Shown here in pieces: positions 1 to 11,335 of a stretch of 64,000 nt of DNA. How positions within the stretch are numbered: position 1 is the first letter of the stretch; each line of letters begins with the position of its first letter. Where the stretch lies: the NCBI GenBank assembly GCA_032622095.1, contig CP136066.1:101763319-101827318 (forward strand), in the 5' to 3' direction. The notes beneath the pieces are model-generated. The model saw only the letters and a program-made list of their open reading frames with translations, did no database searches and was not told where the DNA came from. The translations under genes were made by a program, and so were the position numbers. The DNA is from Siphonodentalium dalli. Its lineage: Eukaryota; Mollusca; Scaphopoda; Gadilida; Siphonodentaliidae.

Positions 1-301
1 TAACTAAAAGTTTCTCTCCCACAGTCGTGCCTTTGTGTATCTTCCACCCGTGTTGGTTTGCTATATATGAGATCTGTTTTCGCCAAGAAACTCGAATTTG
101 TTACGCCAGAGGCGCAAACATTCCAAGCGGACGGCTTGACCCATCATTAAATTCAAACGGTGAAACTTGTGACAGGTTTGGCGTGATGACATAATCTCAT
201 AGGTATGTTCGACTTTCGAAAAATGCCGAGCTGTGGTGAAGAGTGGAAGAATATTTATCAAAATTGTTGGAGGCACTGACTGCAGTATGATGTGTTCAAC
301 A
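1..301. other. No gene or repeat recognised
   Basis: AT-rich sequence with only short reading frames of no recognisable composition. I see no repeat shared with the rest of the window. Confidence 0.5.
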
Positions 302-548
302 TATCGTCAGGCAAATAGGACCAAAAATAATCACATATATTCATATTGGACTTATTTGTTTCTGAAATAAGCTCATATATAGTGGACTTATAGGCTGTTA
401 TTCCGTTTTATGGCGAGCGATCCACAGTGAAGACACATTATACAGAGCGTACATCTGAGAAGTCGATTTAGGTTCATATTATAGCGCGTAAACAAGTAAT
501 GCTGACTTATTTGTGTTTTTGAAATAAGTTCAATATGAGCTTATGTTC
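302..548. repeat. Remnant of an ATAAG-rich inverted-repeat element
   Basis: The ends carry the inverted motifs gaaataagctcatata (about 365-380) and gaaataagttcaatatgag (about 522-540). The middle has cgatccacagtgaagacaca followed by cagagcgtacatctga. The same order, reverse-complemented, occurs at 55.06-55.40 kb. A related middle segment (acatgttaaagagcg) is found in the 48.4, 58.6 and 61.6 kb elements. I read this as a degraded member of the same non-autonomous DNA element group. No coding capacity. Confidence 0.55.
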
Positions 549-2661
549 AGCAGAACGGACCGTTCATTGCTTATATGTGTGCGTGAGCACATTATCATTT
601 ATTATCGAAATGATCATGTCACAAAGATCGGAATGATACATGGATACGATAGATACGATTTATTAGCTTATGTTGTCATGAATGTTATAATGTTGAAGCT
701 ATACAATACAGAACATGATAATACATAAAATACATGACGCATGGGCGGGTTGGGGGAGGGGTGTGAGTCGCGGTGCCATTTCAATGGAAATTGTGGCGTG
801 GTGTTATGGTAGTTCTAATGATGTTTTTTTTCTTAACAAAATGGGCGAAATCTAGAGTAAAGCCGCATGAGAAATATTAGGGGGTGGGGTGTTGTATCAT
901 GTGGTGGGGTGGGGTATCGTGGTTCTATAATGAAGTTTCATTGTTTGACATCAGGAACAAAATCTAGAGTATGAGAAGTAGTGCTTCCACAGGGAGCTAG
1001 GGGTTGGGAATATATACTTAGTATGTCCATATTGTAGGATGTGTATAGTTGTTCAGCTTGGCCCACAGTTAAGCCTCAGGATGTGGAGATGTGTACCAAC
1101 TCAGAGCAATCGGTCCCGAGTTGTGCAATATTGGGGTTTAAGCCAAAAATGGTATAGGATATTTTCAACAAAGAATTTCTTTGGATCTATATGGCGAAAA
1201 ATATTGAATTTCACATATCGTCATCTTAATTGTATATACAGAATCTGAACAATTATCAAGAGCCGATAAAAACACTGGATTTTAATGCATTAATTGAAAC
1301 GTTGAAAATATTATGTTCTTTTATGTCCCTTTCGGTATCAAGAACTGATAGAATAATTCATAATTTCACACAAACTACAATCATGCACCAATTAGCTTAT
1401 TTTCTTGACTCTATATATATATATGAGAGGAGGCTTCGTTTGTATCCAATGGGTCCCTGGTTCTTAACTAATGTGTCACAATAATTACCAATTCAATGTC
1501 GATACGATTTTTGGTGAATGGATTCAACAGTGTAATCCAGACGGTACAGAGTTTTTTTTTTTATGAAAGATGGAGAATGACTTCATACCAAGGGGAACCT
1601 GGAACGATGTCATCAATTAGTATCAAAGTTTGCAAAGTGTAAAATTATGACAAACGAGTGGTCAGATTAAGAGGACTGAGACATGACACTAAGTCAACAT
1701 AAAAGGTAAAAATATCATCAGAGTTCTAATCCCATGTTACCAACAGGTATATGTGGACAATGGTATATATTTCAGGATAAAACTGAAAAAGGACACGCGA
1801 TACAGAAGATGTCAAAGTTGTCCAAACCTTCAAGTGGATAACACAACACAATTATCAGGGTATAAGTTTAATGGCCATAATCTGGTTTTGTGAACCAAAG
1901 AACACGTGTCGATATACTCAGCATCCATCATGGCCGACCATTCATTGGCTGGGGATTTTATCGTTTCAGGTGTGAAATCGTGAAACTCATAAAACACCTG
2001 AAGACTAAAGGCATACTGGCTATACACTGGGCTGTAAACACTACACCAAACCAAAACGTGCTTAAATCACAATGGCCACCGTAAAAATCACGGTTACGTC
2101 ACAGCGAAAAAATCATTATAGACGTCGCCGCGGGGCATGAACGCGTTGTGGGCAAACAGTGACGTAACTGCGCGCACTGAAAGGAAAAAAATGAAGACAT
2201 TCCTTCGGAGTTACGTTACGTGTTTTCGTGATGACACGAGGCGAGTATTATTAGATCTATTAAGGTCTAATCGTATGACCGGCTGTGATTCTGGTGTTGA
2301 AATCACGTCATAGAACTTTTAGGAAGTATACTATATATGGAAAAGCCTGTTTCATTTAAATGTTTTAGACCCAAAGCACTGCTGCCACAAACGATTACTT
2401 TGACGTCAACCACCTGGATATGTGGAATTTGAAGACGATTATGAATATATCTTTTCCCTTCAGAAAATTAATCTATGATTCATAATTATTATAGGAATAA
2501 GAACATCGGTCTAAATAAACGTGAAGCGTGTGTTTTTTAAAGTTTTTTGTTGGCGTAGAATTCTCGAGCTGTCATGTTTCTAACCTTCATTTTCCTCAAA
2601 AATGAAAAAAAGGTTCGTCGACACAATGGCGTATATCCATCAATAACGCACCATTGAAGTA
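549..2661. other. Gene-free stretch
   Basis: No gene recognised. A G-rich patch lies at about 740-920 (ggttgggggaggggtg, gggggtggggtg). Two GTGACGTAA-like boxes and a TGACGTCA lie between 2150 and 2420, but without a gene nearby they cannot be called regulatory. Reading frames at 1230-1484 and 1890-2084 have no recognisable domain. Confidence 0.5.
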
Positions 2662-3000
2662 CTTCAACCTCTTCGCTGCTAAATGACGGTATGACGTCGT
2701 GTGCTGGGCTGTTGACGTTATTGGCATTTTCTAATGGGAAAATATAGCGGGAATGTCACAAGAACCATACAACTGACTCAGCTGAAAGCTATTATCGTTC
2801 ACAATCGTGGGACATCATACACTTTTTGAAACGTAGAGATACAGTTATTCCGATGCACTAATCTCTGAGTTCCAGTTATGTATAATGGCCTACTTCTAGT
2901 GTGCTGAAGTAGGTCCGTAGTACCTACGGACCATATAGCACACGGCGTGCACTTTTACGTCCGTAATAGTTACGGACGTCATAGCAGCGAAGAGGTTAAG
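2662..3000. mobile_element. MITE-like element with 20-bp terminal inverted repeats
   Basis: The left end, cttcaacctcttcgctgcta, matches the reverse complement of the right end (cttaacctcttcgctgcta), so the element has inverted termini ending at or next to TTAA. Just inside the right end are two separate 3-nt-loop hairpins: ggtccgtag-tac-ctacggacc (2909-2929) and acgtccgtaa-tag-ttacggacgt (2957-2979). No open reading frame. The superfamily is not certain; a TTAA-like edge would fit a piggyBac-type MITE. Confidence 0.7.
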
Positions 3001-3897
3001 CCAGACGTCAGCACGTCGTATAAAACCGTCACACAGGAATAGTGAAAATTGTACGAACATGCTCGACCTTACATTGCATGCATGTATATAATTTGCAAAC
3101 GATCGAGTGCCAATGACCATGACATCATCAGCATTAATCAGATGATGTATACCTACCACATGGCAATATATATACGAACATAACAATGGGCCGGTTTAGT
3201 TTTAACGCACCTGACTTGAACCTGGATAGTAAAGCTATATATATATATATATATTATATATATACACGTACATTTACTTTTAGGAACGCTATATATCTCG
3301 CTTTTTGTATATACACTTACAACTCGAAAACAGTGACAAAAATAGTTATCAATCGAAAGAAGACACGTAGCGCCTATATTTCATGTATGATTATGGGTCG
3401 CGGGAATATAGTGGTCCTCTACACTATACATTATTAATCGTATATACTGCGTTATAGTAAACAAGTTTGTCAAATCATCTATATTAGTGAGAATCACAAT
3501 GGGACATTATTGGGAAGGAACATTACGATAAAACAAACACTCTCAATGTACAATAGATAAACAAACGAAGTTTGCATGTAAGGCTCGGGTATACACTATC
3601 TCTTCGACGTCTGGGCTATATGTTGATCTTGCGGAGTTTGTTAACACGGGCCAGTACTATTGTCGTCCATGTCAAAATATTTCCTCTTCAAAATAATGAT
3701 GTCATCACAATAAGTTAACACTTCTGTTACTTTGGGGTTATGTCTGGAAACAAAGGTTCGTGGTATAGCGTGTATATGGCATGTGTTGATCGTTGGACTA
3801 TTTACCGTCGTATGTTGCTGAATTGACGTTAAACGGGCCGACACACGTATATGTGTAGAATTGAAGAAGCTGTGACTCAAAACACCTTAGAATTTTC
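3001..3897. other. Gene-free stretch with a TA microsatellite
   Basis: A short (TA)n run lies at about 3235-3265. The minus-strand reading frame at 2896-3186 contains an ADD tripeptide but nothing else resembling a polymerase. No gene is supported. Confidence 0.5.
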
Positions 3898-4000
3898 TAG
3901 ATCATGGCATGAATCTCTACTCTATAGGTACGCGCGTAGAGATCATATTCCACCAGTATACACAACATTGGAACTTTTAGAAGTTTTGACAATATACAGT
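3898..4000. mobile_element. Truncated copy of the AATCTCTACTC palindromic MITE
   Basis: Only one terminus is present: ctagatcatggcatgaatctctactc, then gtagagatcatattccacca and ttggaacttt. It matches the ends of the fuller copies at 6.29, 17.37 and 21.62 kb. It adds the flank ctagatcatg, which is also the right edge of the 21.6 kb copy, so the family's true terminus probably lies outside AATCTCTAC. Confidence 0.7.
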
Positions 4001-4059
4001 CGAAAAAATTTCAAAACAATTCTCGAATAAATGTTGGCTGCTGGGTGTGCCGATTTGCT

Positions 4060-4516
4060 TTCAAATTTCAAATCCAAGATGGCTACTGGCGTCCATGTTT
4101 TTTTTTATATCGAATTTCGGAAAACAAAGTCGATGGCTCCCATCTATAGTGGTCACCCAAAAAGATCTATATGGAGTTTGGTTATGATTGGATGAGGTAT
4201 GTGGTATGTAGGGTGGGTAAGATGTTTTAGTCATGGAAAGAGTAGGTGGCTGCCGGCGTCCATATTTTTCATCGAAAATCGTTCAAATTTGATAGCTTCC
4301 ATGCATCTAGATGTGATCCTAAACAATTATGCCTGTACATTTTCAAAATAACTCTCCAATAAATGGAGGATTAAAATTCAAGATGGATTTCTGAAAAAGA
4401 GGTCACCCCGAAGATCCATATGAAGTGGACGATCGGAAGATATGACCTGTATAGGGTGTGCTAAAGAAAATTGACGACAGACGCACGCACTGACGGACGA
4501 CGGACGCCAACCCATG
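4060..4516 (+). repeat. Dispersed molluscan-style repeat (aagatggc ... acggacgac)
   Basis: Contains aaatccaagatggctactgg, a second internal version of the unit (ggtggctgccggcgtccat, about 4245), gagtttggttatgattggat, and near the 3' end gacggacgacggacgcc. A related unit is at 51.43-51.65 kb. I recognise the style from marine invertebrate, especially mollusc, genomes. It is not protein-coding. Confidence 0.5.
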
Positions 4517-4736
4517 GCAAAAGGTAAAATTTGTCGAGTTGAGGCTAAAATGATATTATCATCTATATAGAACACTCATTGTTTTAATACTTCAAGTATA
4601 GATTCATTTTGACAGGAGTGTTTGTTTTTGTCTTTGAAACCAGATAGAATTTAAGTGTTCCAGATTGTAGAAGCGGTATATTGACCATCAAAATAACCAA
4701 TGTTTCTATATAGTATATAGTTAAGTGCGCTAGATC

Positions 4737-5106
4737 TTAAAGTGATGTGAAACACTCCAGCAGGGCGATCGAATGGAACTAGAGAATAATATTGTTCTAT
4801 GTAGTAATTTTTACAAATTTATATCAAAATTGACAACACACACAGTCATTCTTATATATATCAATTTAATGCAGTGACTCTCGTTGACGAAATTGTTTTT
4901 GTCAGTTTATCGCAGATGCGTTCCGAATCGAGTAGCAAATATTTACAATTGAGTGTATAGTTCAAACGATGTTTTCTATGGAGTGGTCGTTTTGCTTCAG
5001 ATTATCGGTGATGTTAGTAGAATGTTACATGCCTCCAGTTGGCATAGTGCCTGAATACTAACTTATCAGTTTTACGCATCCGAACAAGTACATAATATGT
5101 CTTTAA
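4737..5106 (+). mobile_element. 370-bp TTAA-flanked MITE, copy 1
   Basis: It begins TTAA-AGTGATGTGAAACACTCC and ends ACATAATATGTCT-TTAA. Copies with the same order of motifs lie at 24.47-24.84 kb (minus strand) and 46.08-46.48 kb. The duplicated TTAA is the signature of piggyBac-type insertion. No transposase is present, so it would depend on one in trans. Confidence 0.7.
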
Positions 5107-5200
5107 ATAGTCCAATTTGGTTTGAAACTGCTGCTTTATTTGTGGAAGATTTAGCATTGAAAAAAAATAAATGGCGAAACCAAATAACTCTGCGTCACAT

Positions 5201-5571
5201 TAAAGGGGACTGCACACTAAATACGTCCATTTATGGACCCTCTCCCTTTATACTCTACAGAATATTTGCAACAAATGAATGAATTTGAGTCATGGATTAG
5301 TGCAAAAATACACCCATGTGCTCTATGAACGATACAAACAACATAGTAAATTATAAGAAAATGAGTTTATGACTCGAGTCATTTATATTCAACAGAATCG
5401 AGTCATAAACTCATTTTCATTATAATTGCTATGTTGTTTGTATCGTTCGTAGAGCACATGCGTGTATTTTGCACTGATCCATGGCTCAAATGTTTTGTTT
5501 AATATATTATGTTGAGTATAAAACGAGATGGTCCCATAAATGGCTGCATTTAGTGCACAGTCCCCCTTTAA
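5201..5571. mobile_element. 371-bp foldback element
   Basis: Left arm 5201-5377 and right arm 5398-5571 are inverted copies of each other, with a loop of about 20 bp. Paired motifs include taaaggggactgcacactaa with its reverse complement at 5551-5571, and atgagtttatgactcga with tcgagtcataaactcat at 5398-5414. Scattered mismatches show it is not freshly made. The frames crossing it are by-products of the palindrome. Confidence 0.85.
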
Positions 5572-6284
5572 TACATATATTTGCAGTCGGTAAATTGTGT
5601 AATGTGTCGCGTCGGCTAGTTGCAGAGCCCGGAAGGCCCAACATTCAATGAATTGATAGTGAAAGTGACTTTCATGCACACCGATATTTATCTTCACCAA
5701 CAGACCTTTGAGTCTACCCGACTAACTCGTCCTAATGGAATAGGACACAAAATCAAATTGACATTATTTGTGTAAACATAACATTGAAACCGATTATTTC
5801 AGCGTCAATTTTCGGACCAATTGAGCTAATCGGCTAATCCGATTGAAAACGGAGTTAATATTTGGAAAACTTTAGAAGTTTCATCGGGAAACAAGAGTAA
5901 GCTGGTTACCACCCCATTCTAGGCGGCGTTTCTGATCCCAGCAGGCAAAGGAATAAATTAATAGTGTAAATGGCCGATGCGAAAAAAATCCCTATTGCTA
6001 CAATAGAAATGATAACAGGCTATCAGACGATTTCATTCAACTGTTACTGAATGAAATGTCCAGCGAGGGATGGACTCGCTGAAATATTCATCAGTCGTCT
6101 GATATCTCAATAAAGCCTATAACAGAATGGTAAATCCTTGCCGCGGGGCATGTGATAATTGTTGTCTGGTATCAGCACCTGCAAACAGACTGCATTGCGA
6201 AATGAAAACCGACACTTAGAGATGACTCCGACAGTGTCATGCACGCTACATTCCGGTATAGTCAGTTAGATCAATAGATAATCA
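5572..6284. other. Gene-free stretch containing a T-shaped palindrome
   Basis: The only feature seen is a nested palindrome at 6021-6104. Outer arms tatcagacga (6021) and tcgtctgata (6095) enclose two separate hairpins: ttcattca...tgaatgaa (about 6032-6055) and cagcgag...ctcgctg (6061-6081). No reading frame is recognisable. Confidence 0.6.
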
Positions 6285-6775
6285 CACGAATCTCCACTCT
6301 GGCTACGCCCATAGATCATACTGCATGCACTAGTTCAAAATTTGGGAACTTTTGGATGTTCTGACGCAGAGCTTTATAGCATTGAAATAAAAACATATTT
6401 CTGAAATAATACCTGTTCCTTAATAATGCATTCCACAGTAGGCGGATGTCCCAGCTCAAGATTGCATGATTTATATGACTTGTGTGTGCCAATATAGCTT
6501 TTCGCTTACAATCATTGAATTTCTCCAGGGTAATCAATTCAATGTTTATTGAACAATTGGCACATAAACTCGCCTAAATCATGAAATCTTGATTTGAGAC
6601 CACCACATACAGTGAAATAGATTATGAAGGAACAGGTATATCCTGCGTTATTTGTTCAGTTTTGTTAAGTTCTCCGTCAGAACAGGTCAGAACATCAAAA
6701 ATTTCACATGCACGTTTTGAACTGGTTGTGTATTATCTTTATACGAGCATATAGGCAGAGTAGAGATTCATGACA
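6285..6775. mobile_element. AATCTCTACTC palindromic MITE, copy 2
   Basis: Left end gaatctccactctggcta, right end gcagagtagagattcatg. The element is a near-complete inverted repeat: motifs such as ttgggaactttt..gatgttctga and cctgttccttaataatg recur reverse-complemented in the second half (aggaacaggtat, gaacatcaaaaa). The same architecture is at 17.37-17.88 and 21.62-22.15 kb. No coding capacity. Confidence 0.8.
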
Positions 6776-8051
6776 GTATTTAATTCAGGCAGTCAGGATG
6801 TTTCAGATTTTTGCATGTATGTCATGTATGTGATTTATAGTAAGTTAAAGCGACATGAAACTAAACCTAGTTATCATTGGTTGTTTTTGTAGAGAATATG
6901 TCGATTAATAATATATAGAATATTAATTTGGACATTTTATATTAAATTCAGCTGCCGTTTCCACCAAATTAAAGTGGCGTTTCGTGCATGTGGCCTTGTG
7001 ACCATGGTGGCATTACGTCCGGTATACCGTTACGGAAATAAGGGACCGATGTATTTCTTTGAGGCGATAAGTTATGTGATCCCAAAAAGATTATACGATT
7101 CTACGAATCCGTAAGCTGCAGAGGATGACAAAAGCGTGTCTAATAGTTTATTAAACTTTTTCCAAGCAAATATGTCTCCTTGTTTGGATCCAATGGAAAG
7201 CAGAGAAAGAAAAAGGAGGACTCACAAAGAAATGAAAAAAGAAAGAAAAAGAAGGTGCACCTTTAATAATCTGATGCTGCATACCCCGCACACAAAGGAT
7301 AACTCTAGAATGATAAACGCTAACATCGTCATTTGCCCCTCTTTTGAAAGCGGTCATCTGGCGAACCTATATACATTCATTCAGATCCTATAACCCATGG
7401 CTGAAATATATGCCCAGAGGTATGCACAGACGGACTACGTCAATCCAGTATATGAAGAAAAAAAAGAAGGAATTTGTAGACGAGAAACCCAGTCCTCGAA
7501 ATTTTAAAACGCTAGTGTGCACTAAACAAAGAAATCGCAGTAATTCTAAACCCCTCCAACATGTTTGCAATTGTAATTATGCACCTATACACCTACACCT
7601 GTCAAAGACTAATCTTCATTTGTAATTAGTATTATAGCAGGTGTAAATTTCTGATCGTCGATTAATAGCGGTTGTTGAAGGTAAATTCTGGAGGTAAACA
7701 AACCTATTTGTTTATTAAGTTGTGTTTTGTCAGTCTATTTATAAGACATGACATGTAAGCGCATTATGGGATTAGCATATATGCAGTGGTTCTTACATAT
7801 ATGCAAAGGACACCGGAGGACAAACGTTTAACTATATATATCAGCACTAATGCATATGTCTTGTTACGTGAGCTCAATCAATAGCCACAATGATAGATGT
7901 GCATGTATACACATACACTGTACACCAGTATATACTGGTACAAATATATACATTTGCGAAAACCATGTGATGCTCAACAGCAATGTCTGTATACATGGGT
8001 GATATGTATTGAACACAAATACAAGTGAATTGAACATCAATTCAAGTCATG
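6776..8051. other. Gene-free stretch
   Basis: A lysine/arginine-rich reading frame at 7136-7393 reflects a purine-rich run (gaaagaaaaaggagg) and has no domain. The sequence ttaaagcgacatgaaact at 6845 resembles the left end of the 370-bp TTAA family, but no right end was found. Confidence 0.45.
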
Positions 8052-8268
8052 TAAAATTTTAATTTTATCACATAATTAACCCACAAAAACAGCTTCATAA
8101 TTATTGGTAAGACACACGTGTAATATTAGCGCGTGTGATGACGTCACGCCATTATTTAAATGACTTGCGATTGCTGAAGTTTATAATTGTTGTTTTCGAT
8201 GAATACTTCGCGTTGCTTCGCGTTTATTTGATCATGTGATAAAAGGTATCTCAAACTCGTTCTATATG
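8052..8268 (+). repeat. About 215-bp repeat shared with 25.87-26.08 kb
   Basis: Both loci carry, in the same order, tttatcacataatt, cagcgtgtgatgacgtcac-type sequence (8130-8150), ttgttgttttcgatgaata and gtgataaaaggtatctca. At 25.9 kb the segment is the core of a larger element with hairpin ends; here the hairpin ends are missing. I take it as a truncated copy of that element. Confidence 0.75.
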
Positions 8269-8387
8269 TGTTTCCAAACCTGACCCAACTTTCCGGTTGT
8301 CGTGAATGTCTTATGCTGTTCAGATGGCAAATTTGTGCGAAAATTCAGTGCAACAGACAGCGGCCGTCTATATATATATGAAGATTT

Positions 8388-8660
8388 TCCTTAAATTTTG
8401 CCAGGCAATTTTGTCAGCTGTGCGCTGGTGCAGCATTACAAATCCTGTGCCAGTGTATTCTCTTATATATGCGAGTATCCCATAGGGAACACCTCATATA
8501 TAAGAGAACAAACTGGCTTACAAGGTCAAGGTAATTATTGTTAGGCAAATGCATTCTCTTATATATGAGACGCGACCTATGCTCGACTCGCATATATAAG
8601 AGAATGTATTGGCACAGGGTTTTCGTAAAATTTCAGGGAGCTCCAGTTATGGAGGAGAAA
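8388..8660 (-). mobile_element. Twin-hairpin element, copy A (short form)
   Basis: Hairpin 1 (about 8455-8515) pairs attctcttatatatgcgag with tcatatataagagaa. Hairpin 2 (about 8548-8610) pairs cattctcttatatatgag with ctcgcatatataagagaatg. The spacer of about 30 bp (cttacaaggtcaaggtaatt...) is the reverse complement of the spacer in copy B at 27.5 kb, so this copy is inverted relative to B. The right flank is ggcacagggttttcg ... ggagctccag. No coding capacity. Confidence 0.8.
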
Positions 8661-9059
8661 AACACAGGGATATATATTGCATACTTTTGATTGATGTATT
8701 GGAGGTTTATTGTTTTATCGCTGTATTATATAATTGAAATGCCACGAGTTATTGCGCGATTGATTCTTACCAGATCATTGAAGACTGATTTCAGGAAATT
8801 ATCAGTTGTATGACAACTTATGGAATTCCATAGATCTCACAACATATTTAGTTAACTGCTAGGCATGTGCTTTTCATGAGTCTGTGCAGTTTGGCGTTCA
8901 TAGTCTAGAAACAGACTACAACACTCTACTTATTCGAGATTTGCCTGCAAAATTTGTCAGGCAAATTTCATTTCATGACAATCGAATATAGAGGATATAT
9001 TGAAAATAATTAGAGGTATGGTACTGTCTCAGTGGGACTAAGGATACACATCGGATTGC
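8661..9059. other. Gene-free stretch
   Basis: No gene or repeat recognised. Short matches such as gcctgcaaaatttgtcaggc (about 8940) form a small local inverted repeat. Confidence 0.4.
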
Positions 9060-9345
9060 ATTTGGGCTATATTAAGGGTAGCCATATTAACATATTTGTT
9101 TTGTTTTTTTTTTCGAAAAGAGAACACAAGGACAAGCTCGGACAAAATTATGCATGTTGCGAAAAAAATGTCATGTACTAAATATCTGTGCCATGATAAA
9201 AACAATTGACTGACAAATGCAGGAATACAAGCTCAGACAAAGTTGCGTTCACCGACGGACGGACAGACGACCGGACGACTAGACGGAGACGGGCACACGG
9301 ATGGTCAAGCTGATTCATATATACCCCTTCCTAACGGATATAAAC
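9060..9345 (+). repeat. Molluscan-style dispersed repeat ending in GACGGACGGACAGACG
   Basis: Contains ggtagccatattaacatatt, acaaggacaagctcgg and a second diverged version (aatacaagctcagacaaag), then accgacggacggacagacg and caagctgattcatatatacc. The GACGGAC tail followed by 'aagctgattcatata' is typical of a repeat class I know from marine mollusc sequences. Non-coding. Confidence 0.45.
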
Positions 9346-9916
9346 ATGCCGAACCATAAAGATCCGCAATACAAAAACAAGACAAAACAGATGACAATAA
9401 ATGTAAATAAAAAGAAAAGTAGAACAGATCGAAGATTGGAATCATGTTTGGCGATTGTTTCGATGTCACAGCCACGTGGAAGTGGCATTCGAGTCAGAGA
9501 GAATTGACTTTTATCGAAATCTAAGTATTAATGGCTTTCAATCGTTAGAACCAAATCATTTCTGATATGGGGTTAAATGCATATCTAACCCCAGGACCAC
9601 TATACTATTTTTCGCATTACTCAATCTTTCTTAGCTAAACAAAGCGTTTTGAACAAACCCATGTATCATGGTAAATTTCACCATTCATATTTCAAACTCA
9701 CTGAATTCTAGGCTTTTCTTCATAACCGAGATTAGAATACAGATGAAAACCCGACATCGGCAGCAGACGTACACTCTTCACTGCTCTTTATAACACTTTG
9801 TGCTATATCTGCTATATGTATTTTTATGTATGTTCCATGATTGTATCAGGAGAGGGGCAAGTTTGTAAGTTTTGTAAGTTTTGCCCCGATCCCTGTATAT
9901 TATCTTTCTAGATGCA
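9346..9916. other. Gene-free stretch with one small hairpin
   Basis: No gene seen. A stem-loop lies at about 9853-9886 (ggggcaag ... ttttgcccc) with an internal direct repeat tttgtaagt. Confidence 0.45.
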
Positions 9917-10351
9917 TTAAATGGACATGGCTCATTCGAACCTCCAAATTTTTGTCTATGTAATTTGGAGCGACGGATACGATAGGTTGATACATAAACG
10001 AACTATTGATATAGCGGCTTCGTATGCTCTGCCAAAGTCACAGCCATTTTACAGCCGTTTTCATCTTTTCGCCAGAAGTAAGATAAACGCTCTTTATTGC
10101 TACCATATCAGGAATGGACTACCACGGAACGCTCTTTTCTGTTCCATGTCGTGCAAATGGCTGTTTTGTGTTTGGGACCCAAACACCGTATTCACAGTTG
10201 TATTTTTCATTACTTCAATGCGTCTTTTTGGGTTACACAATGCTCGTAGAAAGGTAGTTCACATATTTATCGACCTATTTCGATACTGAGAAAATTCAAA
10301 AGCGCATATTATTATGTGTATTTTTGAGCGCAAACCGCCATGTGGCTTTAA
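9917..10351 (+). mobile_element. 435-bp TTAA-flanked MITE, copy 1
   Basis: Flanked by TTAA at 9917-9920 and 10348-10351. Its termini, atggacatggctc and gccatgtggct, are imperfect inverted repeats. It contains paired boxes ataaacgctctttattgcta and ggaacgctcttttctg. Copy 2 is at 40.44-40.87 kb with the same two boxes. A start-only fragment (ataaatggacatggctcat) lies near 59.67 kb. The open frame at 9921-10289 spans the element but resembles no protein family. Confidence 0.75.
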
Positions 10352-10401
10352 AATATGCTTAAGGAAAATCAGAGGACTAAACGGCATAGGGTATAATAGA
10401 T

Positions 10402-10580
10402 TAACACCATTGCCATTCAGGGTCGAGTTGCCAAAGAAGGACTACTACTCCCAGTACACCGAAAGCAGATGTCGACGCCGGATATTATTATAACACCATT
10501 GCAGTATATCAGGGTTCGAGTTGCCAAAGAAGGACTACTACTACCAGTACAATGAAAGCAGATGTCGACGCCGGATATTA
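10402..10580. repeat. 90-bp tandem duplication
   Basis: Two adjacent units start with taacaccattgc at 10402 and 10491. Each contains gagttgccaaagaaggacta and gcagatgtcgacgccggata. The copies differ by a few substitutions and a 3-bp length change in gatattatta. A third unit begins at 10581 but breaks off. Confidence 0.9.
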
Positions 10581-10808
10581 TAACACCCTTGCTACCAACC
10601 ATCGAATTATTCTGTTGAATTAGAAACATTCGTTGCTATTGACTCTTCTGCCGAGACGTTATTTCTGCTTCGTCATTGACCAAGAGGAAGAACTCTAATA
10701 ACACCGATAACATTTCATCAGTGAAGCATTGGGCTGCGTGCTGCTCGCATAACAGATAGGCCCGAGGTTACAATCAGTGGTGTAATGTTTTCCAGATATA
10801 TGTCTCAG

Positions 10809-11335
10809 TTAAAGATACGGGCGGCGTTGGCGGTGGGTATGCTGATAAAATATTCACCTCCGTCAAAATCCGCCATAAACAGAAAGAATAGTAAAATATA
10901 GACAGACTTTGTTCTTACACCAATCAGGAATATGGCATAAATAGTATGTTATTGTAAATTTTCCCCTTTGTTATGTAAACAAAAGCAAAAAACGTTACGT
11001 TACCTGGTTTTTAGTTTAGATCCGGATATGGTAAACATAAAGAGCGTTATCTGTTATTGTTGTCCGGATATGGAAATAATATAGAGCGTTTATATCATTT
11101 TTGTGTGATTAACCAATAGAATTGCGCTGTGTTATGTAAACAGAAGCACAACCTCTGTAACACGAGCTGGCTCTTGTTTACGTACACCATCGTACGTCTT
11201 GACGACAATATACTATTTACGCGCTGATTATGTTTGGCATATGAACAAAACTATATATATTTTAATATTCCTTCTGTTGATGGCGATTTGAACAAATCTG
11301 AATATTTCTGCAACGAACGCCGCCCGTGCCTTTAA
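10809..11335 (+). mobile_element. 500-bp TTAA-flanked MITE, copy 1
   Basis: TTAA at 10809-10812 and 11332-11335 flank a 519-bp element. Its inverted ends are AGATACGGGCGGCG and CGCCGCCCGTGCCT. Two AAGAGCG-type boxes lie at about 11040 and 11072. A near-identical copy is at 42.11-42.63 kb; diverged copies are at 34.51-35.01 and 57.76-58.27 kb. The TTAA duplication is what piggyBac-type transposases produce. No coding capacity. Confidence 0.88.

Noticed and set aside
2150-2420. TGACGTAA/TGACGTCA boxes as a CRE promoter
   Set aside because: No gene, TATA box or transcript evidence in range; such boxes are expected by chance at this density.
2896-3186. Minus-strand frame with NADDVMVIG, reminiscent of the YADD box of reverse transcriptases
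   Set aside because: Only the tripeptide fits; none of the flanking reverse transcriptase motifs is present, and part of the frame lies in a MITE with palindromes.
6021-6104. tRNA-like cloverleaf as a real tRNA
   Set aside because: It has only two inner hairpins, no anticodon-arm geometry and no conserved A or B box.
9921-10289. 122-codon frame as a coding sequence
   Set aside because: It coincides with a TTAA-flanked MITE whose second copy at 40.44 kb does not keep the frame.
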